Shown here piece by piece: positions 57,723-64,000 of a DNA stretch of 64,000 nt. The notes under the pieces were generated by a model. The model was not told the origin of the DNA, searched no databases, and saw nothing but the letters and a program-made list of their open reading frames with translations. The position numbers were made by a program, and so were the translations under genes. The number at the start of each line of letters is the position of its first letter. The first letter of the stretch is position 1. Source of the DNA: Corallococcus macrosporus (GTDB lineage Bacteria > Myxococcota > Myxococcia > Myxococcales > Myxococcaceae); the NCBI RefSeq assembly GCF_017302985.1, contig NZ_JAFIMU010000009.1:62001-126000 (forward strand). Reading direction: 5' to 3'.

Positions 57723-59786
57723 ATGCGCACCCACCGGTTCCTCCGCCTCGCCGTCCTCGGGCTCACGCTCGCGTACACGGCCCCCACGCTGGCCCAGTCC
57801 TTCGAAGGGCTGGACCTGGCGGGCCAGTCGAAGAAGAAGAAGAAGGGGTCGTCTTCCAAGGCCTCCTCCAAGAAGAAGACCACCGCCAAGCGCGGCAAGG
57901 GCAAGACGGCCGCTCCGGCCGAGGACACCTCAACCGAGGAGTCCTCCACCGCCACCAGCGCGCCCGCGGCCGCCCCCGTGGGCAACCCGGCCACGCCTCC
58001 CGCGGCCATCTCCACGACGCCCGCGCCCACGGCGGCGCCCGCCGCGCCCGCCGCGAAGCCCACGCCGCCCGCGAAGCCGGCGCCCCAGGGCAGCCCCGGC
58101 CTGGGGCTGGACCTCACGGGTGACAACGACAAGCCGCCCGCGCCCACGATGACGTTCGACGCGGTGGACGTGTCCGGCAAGACGGCGGACCGCCAGCGCC
58201 TGGACGCGGCCATCAGCCTGTTCAAGAACGACGAGTACGAGAAGGCCGCGATGGCCTCCCACGAGCTCCTGGGGGACCCCAAGCTCCAGGGCCTGCACGT
58301 CGAGGCGCGCTACGTGCTCGCCAAGTCGCTCTACCGCATGGGGCTGTACCACTCGTCGCTGGGCGAGTTCTCCAAGATCCTCGCGGCGGGCCCGTCCACG
58401 AAGTTCTTCAAGACGAGCCTGGAGTGGCTGTTCTTCATCAGCCGCAAGACCCAGAACGAGACGGTCATCCTGGATGAGATCGCCCGGTACGCGAACTACG
58501 AGTTCCCGGAGAAGTTCCGGAACGAGTTCCGCTACCTGCTGGCGCGCTACCACTTCGTGCGCGGCCGCGCGCTGGATCAGGTGGGCCAGACGGAGAACGC
58601 GGACAAGTCGTTCGAAGAGGTGAAGCGCCTGGCGCTGACGATTCCCCGCACGGATCCGTTCTACCCGCGCGCGAAGTACCTGGAGGGCCTGGCCTTCTTC
58701 CGCAACGGCACGGCCCACAAGGACGCGGCGGCCAAGCGCGGCAACACGGACGTCATGGCGTCCGTGGAGGCGATGAAGGAAGTGGTGCGCCTCACCCGTC
58801 CGCAGGCGGGCCGCACCGGCGAGCAGGCGAAGCTGGACAAGTCGCTGCGCGAGCTGGCCTTCATGCAGCTGGCCCGCACGCACTACGGCATGCAGCAGAA
58901 CCGCTTCTCCATCTTCTATTTGAACAAGGTGGAGCGCGGGAACACGCAGTGGCTGGAGGCCCTCTTCGAGTCCTCCTGGGCCAACTACCGCATCGGCCAG
59001 TACGAGCAGGCGCTGGGCAACCTCATCACCCTGTCGTCGCCCTTCTTCCGCGAGGAGTACTTCCCGGAGGCGCTCATCCTGAAGGCGGTCATCTATTACG
59101 AGAACTGCCGCTACCGGGAGTCCAACCTCATCCTCCAGGACTTCGAGCGCACCTACCTGCCCGTGCACGACGAGCTGGACGCGCTGGTGAAGAAGAACAT
59201 GGAGGCCTCCGAGTACTACACGGTCCTCGCGGACGTGCAGAAGAAGAACAAGGACGGCCTGGAGAAGAACGGCACGGACGTGCTGCTGGAGCGCATCCTG
59301 CGCCTGGCCCTCACGGATCAGGACCTGAAGAAGACCAACGACTCCATCCTGGAGCTCGAGGGTGAGATGGACCTGTTCTCCAACAAGGGCGACACGTTCA
59401 AGTACTCGGAGCTGACCAAGCAGCTGCTGGAGGAGCTCAAGGTCCAGCGCACCAGCCTCATCTCCAAGGCCGGCATCATGGCCAAGGGCAAGCTGGAGTC
59501 GGAGCTGGGCGCGCTCAAGCTGCTCCTGGCCAACGGCCTGCGCATCAAGTTCGAGACGACCACCAAGGAGAAGGAGTTCCTGGAGGAGCAGCTCAAGGCG
59601 GGCGGCCGCACGGCCATCGTCAAGAAGTACAAGTACTCCGTGGCGGTGGCGGACGATCAGCTCTACTGGCCCTACGAGGGCGAGTACTGGCGTGACGAGC
59701 TGGGCACGTACCAGTACACGATGACCAAGGGCTGCATCGAGCGCGACACGGCCAACCGTCAGATCCAGTCCGCCGAGGCGATGTAG
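57723..59786 (+). CDS. gltC: Periplasmic TPR gliding protein (GltC-like)
   Basis: 687 residues. A signal peptide (LAVLGLTLAYTAPTLAQS) is followed by a Lys/Ser-rich stretch (about 35-65) and Ala/Pro low complexity to about 135. Then about 550 residues of TPR-like repeats follow, including YVLAKSLYRMGLYHSSLGEF and RYLLARYHFVRGRALDQVG. GltC in M. xanthus is a periplasmic TPR protein linking the outer-membrane Glt proteins to the rest of the machine. It starts six bases after gltA and is followed by a strong terminator. Confidence 0.8.
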   Translation: MRTHRFLRLAVLGLTLAYTAPTLAQSFEGLDLAGQSKKKKKGSSSKASSKKKTTAKRGKGKTAAPAEDTSTEESSTATSAPAAAPVGNPATPPAAISTTPAPTAAPAAPAAKPTPPAKPAPQGSPGLGLDLTGDNDKPPAPTMTFDAVDVSGKTADRQRLDAAISLFKNDEYEKAAMASHELLGDPKLQGLHVEARYVLAKSLYRMGLYHSSLGEFSKILAAGPSTKFFKTSLEWLFFISRKTQNETVILDEIARYANYEFPEKFRNEFRYLLARYHFVRGRALDQVGQTENADKSFEEVKRLALTIPRTDPFYPRAKYLEGLAFFRNGTAHKDAAAKRGNTDVMASVEAMKEVVRLTRPQAGRTGEQAKLDKSLRELAFMQLARTHYGMQQNRFSIFYLNKVERGNTQWLEALFESSWANYRIGQYEQALGNLITLSSPFFREEYFPEALILKAVIYYENCRYRESNLILQDFERTYLPVHDELDALVKKNMEASEYYTVLADVQKKNKDGLEKNGTDVLLERILRLALTDQDLKKTNDSILELEGEMDLFSNKGDTFKYSELTKQLLEELKVQRTSLISKAGIMAKGKLESELGALKLLLANGLRIKFETTTKEKEFLEEQLKAGGRTAIVKKYKYSVAVADDQLYWPYEGEYWRDELGTYQYTMTKGCIERDTANRQIQSAEAM

Positions 59787-59818
59787 ACGCCCAACGCTGA
59801 GAGTGGGATTCTTCCCGG

Positions 59819-59862
59819 CCGCCGGAGCGCCCCATACGCGCGCTCCGGCGGTCTTGTCTTTT
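59819..59862 (+). terminator. Intrinsic terminator of the gltB-A-C operon
   Basis: CCGCCGGAGCGC (59819-59830) and GCGCTCCGGCGG (59840-59851) form a perfect 12-pair stem with a nine-base loop, followed by TCTTGTCTTTT. It lies 32 bases after the gltC stop. The best terminator in the window. Confidence 0.85.
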
Positions 59863-59897
59863 CCAACGGTCCCAGCAGGGACGACGGGAGTGCGAAG

Positions 59898-61211
59898 TTG
59901 GCTCGGGAGGCGTCGCTGCGGGTGGTGTTCGGCATCGCCGTCCTGGACCTCATCGGGTTCGGCATCCTGATTCCGCAGCTGGGCGTGTACGGCGTGCGCT
60001 TTGGCGCTTCCCCCTTCGCGGTGGGGCTGCTCGTCGCGGTGTACTCGCTGATGCAACTGGTGGCGGCGCCCGTCATGGGGCGGCTGTCGGACCGGTTCGG
60101 CCGGCGGCCGGTGCTGCTCGTGTCCCAGGTGGGCTCGCTCGCGGGCTACGTGCTGTTCGCCTTCGCGCACACGCTGCCCCTCCTGTTCCTGTCGCGCGTC
60201 ATCGACGGCATCTCCGGCGGCAACGTGTCCACGGCGCAGGCGGTGGTGGCGGACATCACCCGGCCGCACGAGCGCGCCCGGGGCATGGGCATCATCGGCG
60301 CGGCGTTCGGCCTGGGCTTCGTGCTGGGGCCCGCGCTGGGCGGCGTGCTGGGGGCGTGGGGCGGCAACCTGGCCATTGGCCTGTTCGCGGCGGGGCTGTC
60401 CGCGCTGAACCTGCTCAACACCTGGTTCTTCCTGCCGGAGACGCGCAAGCCCGGCTCGCCGTCCGCCACGTCGCGCACCCTCAAGGGCGCCCTGTTCGCG
60501 CTGACGCTGCCCGTCGTGGGCCGGTGCGTGGTGCTGGTGCTGCTCTACACGGTGGCCTTCGCGCAGATGGAGGGCACCTTCTCCGTGTACCTGCTGACGC
60601 GCTTCCTCTCCACCGGGCCGGTGCCGCTGGAGGGCGGGTGGCTGGTGCACGCGGTGCATCCGGACGCGGCCATCCTGAAGGAGGCCAGCCTGCGCTCCGG
60701 GGCGCTGTTCGCGGTGGTGGGCGTGCTGTCCGCGCTGGTGCAGGGCGGGCTGGTGCGCCGGCTGGTGGCGCCGGGGCATGGCGCGGCCGGACCTGAGACC
60801 GCCGGTGGCCCGGGGGGCAGGGGAGGGCGCGAGGCCCCGGTGGCCGTGGTGGGCTTCGGGCTGACGGCGGCGGGGCTGGCGCTCCTGCCCGTGGCGCCGT
60901 CGTACGGGTGGCTCTTCCCGGTGATGGGCCTGTTGGCGGTGGGGTCCGCGCTGGTGACGCCGTGCCTGTCCGCGCTGGTGTCGCTGCATGCGCCGTCCGA
61001 GCGGCAGGGGGCGGTGCTGGGGGCCTATCAGGCGTCGGGGTCGCTGGGACGCATCATCGGGCCCGCGCTGGGCGGGCTGCTCTTCACCCGGCTGGGCCCG
61101 ACGGCCCCCTACGGGACGGGCGCGGTGCTGGTGGCGCTGGGTGGACTTTTGGCACTGTCCCTGGTGACACAGGTGCGAATGTCCGGAGCGGGCGCGGAGC
61201 AAAGCTCATAG
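59898..61211 (+). CDS. MFS transporter (TetA/drug-efflux type)
   Basis: 437 residues, about 12 membrane helices in two halves. Signatures are the loop 2-3 motif GRLSDRFGRRPVLLVS and the helix-5 motif GFVLGPALGGVLG of proton-driven drug exporters. A long loop at about 240-260 and a Gly-rich loop near 300-315 are family variants. TTG start at 59898, with GGGAG ten bases upstream. Substrate unknown. It ends ten bases before plsX and is probably co-transcribed. Confidence 0.82.
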   Translation: MAREASLRVVFGIAVLDLIGFGILIPQLGVYGVRFGASPFAVGLLVAVYSLMQLVAAPVMGRLSDRFGRRPVLLVSQVGSLAGYVLFAFAHTLPLLFLSRVIDGISGGNVSTAQAVVADITRPHERARGMGIIGAAFGLGFVLGPALGGVLGAWGGNLAIGLFAAGLSALNLLNTWFFLPETRKPGSPSATSRTLKGALFALTLPVVGRCVVLVLLYTVAFAQMEGTFSVYLLTRFLSTGPVPLEGGWLVHAVHPDAAILKEASLRSGALFAVVGVLSALVQGGLVRRLVAPGHGAAGPETAGGPGGRGGREAPVAVVGFGLTAAGLALLPVAPSYGWLFPVMGLLAVGSALVTPCLSALVSLHAPSERQGAVLGAYQASGSLGRIIGPALGGLLFTRLGPTAPYGTGAVLVALGGLLALSLVTQVRMSGAGAEQSS

Positions 61212-61221
61212 GATGGGGACC

Positions 61222-62256
61222 ATGGTGGGCAAGCCGCAGCACATCACCATCGCGTTCGACGTGATGGGGAGCGATCACGGCCCGGCGGAGGTGGTGCGAG
61301 GCGCCGCCCAGCTCTCGCTGGAGTCTCCGCACATCCACGCGCTGCTCGTGGGGGACCGGCCGGTCATCGACGAGGCCCTCGCGGGCATCAAGCACAACGG
61401 GGAGCGCATCTCCGTGCACCACGCGGGTGACTACGTGGGCATGGACGAGAAGCCCGGCGAGGCGCTGGCGCGCAAACCCGAGTCCTCCGTCGCGGTGGCC
61501 GCCCGGCTGGTGGCGGAGGGCGAAGCGCACGCGCTCGTCTCCGCGGGCAACACGGGCGCGGGCGTGCTCGCGTGCAAGCGCCACTTCCAGCTCATCCCCG
61601 GCGTGCGCCGCGCGGCCCTGGCCACGGTGTACCCGACGCGAGGCGTGCGCGGCGCGAAGCAGGACCCGTTCAGCCTCATCCTCGACGTGGGCGCCACGGT
61701 GGAGGCCACCGCGGAGGACCTGGTGGCGTTCGCCGTCATGGGCAGCGCCTACGCGCGCATCATCTCCCGCAACGAGCGGCCCAAGGTGGCGCTGCTCTCC
61801 AACGGTGTGGAGCCCCAGAAGGGCCCGCCGCGCGTGGTGGAGGCGCACCAGCGGCTGTCGCAGATGGCGGGGCTCAACTTCACGGGGAACGTGGAGGGCA
61901 TCGACATCCCGCGCGGCACCGTGGACGTCATCGTCACGGACGGCTTCGTGGGCAACGTGTGCCTGAAGATGCTGGAGGGCGTGCACGACACGGTGATGGA
62001 GCTGGCCCAGTACGCCTACAAGGAGAGCCTGCGCTGGCGCGCGGGCCTGGCCATGCTGTCCTCCGGCATCGAGCGGCTGAAGGACATCACCGACTGGGAG
62101 CAGTACGGCGGCGCGCCCATCCTCGGGTTCGACCGCATCTTCATCAAGGCGCACGGCCGCTCCAGGGCGCGCGCCATCGCGAACGCGGGCAAGGTGGCGG
62201 CGAAGGCGGTGGCGAACGAGCTGGGCACCGCCATCCAGGAGGGCCTGGCGAAGTGA
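61222..62256 (+). CDS. plsX: Phosphate acyltransferase PlsX
   Basis: 344 residues, converts acyl-ACP to acyl-phosphate for phospholipid synthesis. The start IAFDVMGSDHGP and the motifs SAGNTGAGVLA, YPTRG, LLSNGVEPQKG and VDVIVTDGFVGNVCLKMLEG are typical. I chose the ATG at 61222, eight bases after AGGA; an ATG at 61213 is in frame. It is not next to rpmF or fabH, unlike many bacteria. The next gene overlaps its stop by four bases (GTGA). Confidence 0.93.
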   Translation: MVGKPQHITIAFDVMGSDHGPAEVVRGAAQLSLESPHIHALLVGDRPVIDEALAGIKHNGERISVHHAGDYVGMDEKPGEALARKPESSVAVAARLVAEGEAHALVSAGNTGAGVLACKRHFQLIPGVRRAALATVYPTRGVRGAKQDPFSLILDVGATVEATAEDLVAFAVMGSAYARIISRNERPKVALLSNGVEPQKGPPRVVEAHQRLSQMAGLNFTGNVEGIDIPRGTVDVIVTDGFVGNVCLKMLEGVHDTVMELAQYAYKESLRWRAGLAMLSSGIERLKDITDWEQYGGAPILGFDRIFIKAHGRSRARAIANAGKVAAKAVANELGTAIQEGLAK

Positions 62257-63299
62257 GCCTGCCGGACCGCATCGACCCGCGTCCTCCTCGCCGCATCTAC
62301 CGGTGGGACCTGGACAAGACGTACCTCCAGACGGACTTCGAGTCGTTGCGCGACCTGTTCCGCACCGCCTTCCAGAAGGCCCATGAGAAGGTCGCCGTGC
62401 CGGGCGCGTCCGCCCTCATCCGCGAACTGGCGGAACAGGGGGACTCGCGGCTGTGCATCGTGTCCGGCAGCCCCAAGCAGATGCGCGCGGTGCTGGAGGA
62501 GAAGCTCAAGCTGGACGGCGTCCAGTGGGATGAGTTCGTCCTCAAGGACAACGTGGGCAACCTCTTGCGCGGGCGCTTCCGGGCCCTGCGCGGACAGGTG
62601 GGCTACAAGCTGCCCGCCATCCTGGAGAGCCGCGTCAACGCGCCGGTGGAAGCGGAGGAGGTGCTCTTCGGCGACGACGCGGAGGCGGACGCGTTCATCT
62701 ACTCGCTCTACGCGGACCTCATCGCGGGGCGCGTGGACGAGCGCGTGCTGACCCAGGTGCTGGAGGCGGGCGGGGTGTACCCGGACGACGCCGCCCGGGT
62801 GCACGAGGCGTGGAAGAAGATCCCCATCGCGGATCCGGTGCGGCGCATCTTCATCCACCTGGACCGGCTGACGCCGCCCGCGCACTTCACGCCCTACGGC
62901 CCGCGCGTGGTGCCCATCTTCAACTACTTCCAGGCGGCGCTGGTGCTGCTGGCGGACGGCCACCTCACGGCGCCGCAGGTGCTGAAGATCGCCGTGGAGA
63001 TGGTGCAGACGGCGGGGCACAACATCATCACGCTGTCGAACTCGTTCCAGGACCTGCTGCGGCGAGGACTGCCGCTGCAGCAGGCCGCCATCGCGCTGTC
63101 GCAGGCGATGGAGGGGCCCAACGCGCTGCTCAAGGCGATGCGGCCCGTGCCGGACATCCTGGCCGCGTTCAGCAAGCGCCTGGCCGCGCTGGGCACCCAG
63201 CCGCCTCCGCCGCGCGTGCAGGCGGTGGACTACGTGTCGCTCATCTCCCACGCGCTGCCCCGGACCCACAAGGGGCGCACCCTGAAGCCGCAGACCTGA
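62253..63299 (+). CDS. HAD-like phosphatase coupled to plsX
   Basis: 348 residues. Motif I is WDLDKT (DxDxT), motif II CIVSGSP and motif III a Lys in GYK, followed by LFGDDAEAD with acidic motif IV residues. This is a HAD-superfamily phosphatase fold, with some likeness to the APP1/DUF2183 phosphatidate-phosphatase group. The rest is helical. The GTG start overlaps the plsX TGA (GTGA), so it is translated with PlsX. A lipid-phosphate substrate is a reasonable guess but unproven. Confidence 0.78.
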   Translation: MSLPDRIDPRPPRRIYRWDLDKTYLQTDFESLRDLFRTAFQKAHEKVAVPGASALIRELAEQGDSRLCIVSGSPKQMRAVLEEKLKLDGVQWDEFVLKDNVGNLLRGRFRALRGQVGYKLPAILESRVNAPVEAEEVLFGDDAEADAFIYSLYADLIAGRVDERVLTQVLEAGGVYPDDAARVHEAWKKIPIADPVRRIFIHLDRLTPPAHFTPYGPRVVPIFNYFQAALVLLADGHLTAPQVLKIAVEMVQTAGHNIITLSNSFQDLLRRGLPLQQAAIALSQAMEGPNALLKAMRPVPDILAAFSKRLAALGTQPPPPRVQAVDYVSLISHALPRTHKGRTLKPQT

Positions 63300-63691
63300 G
63301 CCCCGGGCCCTCTTGGTGCCTGGCCGCCTGCCCGGGGGCCGGTCCAGCGGCCCGGGTCCCTGGAACGCCCGGCCCTGACCCCGGATGGGGTGGGGACGGG
63401 TGTTGTCCAGTGGAAGCGCCTTTCCCTGTGGGCAGCAGGCGCACGGAGGGCGGGCGGGGGGCCCCAGGCGAACCCCCGACGTCCCTGAAGAATGTCCTTA
63501 AGCGCGACCCCCATGGGTGGGAGGATGCGTGCTAGACGGCTGCCCTTCCGAGGCGAATGACGCGAGACCCGACCCATTTCCCGCCCCATGGCGGAACGCT
63601 GCCAGCCGCGCCCGGAGACGACGCGCGCGGAGAGGCCTCCTTCGAGGCGGCAGCGGCCGAGGCATCCGGGTCCGCGCACGAGGTTCTTCCC
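63300..63691. other. Intergenic region before the last gene
   Basis: About 390 bases. It holds a GC hairpin (63331-63356) shortly after the phosphatase stop. An in-frame ATG at 63557 could extend the next gene but has only a close GAGG three bases upstream. No convincing promoter, tRNA or other gene is seen. Confidence 0.4.
63331..63356 (+). terminator. Possible GC hairpin terminator after the HAD-like gene
   Basis: CCCGGGGGCCG and CGGCCCGGG pair over nine positions with a two-base bulge and six-base loop, about 31 bases after the stop. No T-run. Confidence 0.35.
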
Positions 63692-64000
63692 ATGTCTTCC
63701 CCCCTGGACCTGACCGGCCCCGAGGAGCGCACCGAGCGCACCGAGGCCCAGGCGCCCGCGGACTCCGCCGAGCGCCCCAGCGAGCACGAAACCCCTTCCC
63801 GGGCCCCCGAGGCCTCTTCCGAACCCTCCTATTCCGCGGACGCGGGCGAGGACGACGGGTTCGATGACGACGACGACTCCGAGGACGCCGGCCCCGAGGT
63901 CAGCGACGAAATCCGGGCCGCCACCGAGGCCCTGAAGGCCGCGGAGGCGGAGGACGCGCAGGCCGCCGCCGAGGCGGGTGACGAGGCCGAGGAGCCCGAG
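63692..64000 (+). CDS. Acidic N-terminal part of a protein, cut by window edge
   Basis: 103 codons to the window end, open frame. The visible part is low-complexity, rich in Glu, Asp, Ala, Ser and Pro, with a run of Asp near residue 60 (GEDDGFDDDDD) and Ala/Glu helices after that. The ATG at 63692 is preceded by GAGG at eight bases; an in-frame ATG at 63557 would add 45 residues. Third codon positions are strongly G/C. No domain is reached before the end, so no function can be given. Confidence 0.6.
   Translation, partial: MSSPLDLTGPEERTERTEAQAPADSAERPSEHETPSRAPEASSEPSYSADAGEDDGFDDDDDSEDAGPEVSDEIRAATEALKAAEAEDAQAAAEAGDEAEEPE

Noticed and set aside
63557-63691. N-terminal extension of the last gene to the ATG at 63557
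   Set aside because: The frame is open but the ribosome site is too close to the ATG, while 63692 has GAGG at good spacing; kept only as an alternative.

Overview
The window is very GC-rich, almost fully coding, and carries myxobacterial hallmark genes: sigma-54 activators with FHA domains, an FHA/TPR protein, TIGR02266-type PilZ, PEGA-domain proteins and a gliding-motility Glt locus. It is best explained as a chromosome segment from the Myxococcales (Myxococcus/Corallococcus group). I saw no tRNA, rRNA, insertion sequence, prophage or CRISPR array. The layout looks like core chromosome, not an acquired island.

Left part (1-14.7 kb): two PEGA-domain secreted proteins sit downstream of parC-parE (topoisomerase IV), whose leader holds two inverted repeats. 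Then come a secreted protein of unknown role, an MBL-fold hydrolase, an M50-like membrane protease, an S46 dipeptidyl-peptidase with DPP11-like specificity residue, a Cys-containing protein, an ECF sigma factor and a KimA-like K+ transporter.

Centre (14.7-36.8 kb): a complete type II secretion operon, gspC-D-E-F-(small ORF)-G-(G-like)-H-I-J-K-L-M-N, reads leftward from a near-consensus sigma-54 promoter. A classical NtrC-type response regulator lies upstream of it and an FHA-type sigma-54 activator lies downstream. Unusual parts are a 47-residue membrane protein after gspF, a second GspG-fold protein with no prepilin-peptidase site, and a GspI about twice the usual size. Upstream lie tldD-tldE and a ParB-like protein.

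Right part (36.9-64 kb): FHA/TPR and cyclic-nucleotide-fold proteins, homoserine kinase, a HExxH membrane metalloprotease divergent from a PilZ protein, an EAL-CBS-GGDDF protein, purE-purK-ybaK, a VWA protein, and the Glt outer-membrane gliding module (gltK divergent from gltB-gltA-gltC, ended by a strong intrinsic terminator). An MFS transporter, plsX translationally coupled to a HAD-like phosphatase, and the start of an acidic protein complete the window.

The most interesting regulatory signals are (i) the sigma-54 promoter plus upstream palindrome in front of the T2SS operon, and (ii) a shared TAGACC...CGTTCG motif before three unlinked leftward genes: the ECF sigma factor itself, a coiled-coil membrane protein and the VWA protein. 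The second suggests a small autoregulated ECF regulon. All function calls come from reading motifs and from family knowledge; no database search was possible.
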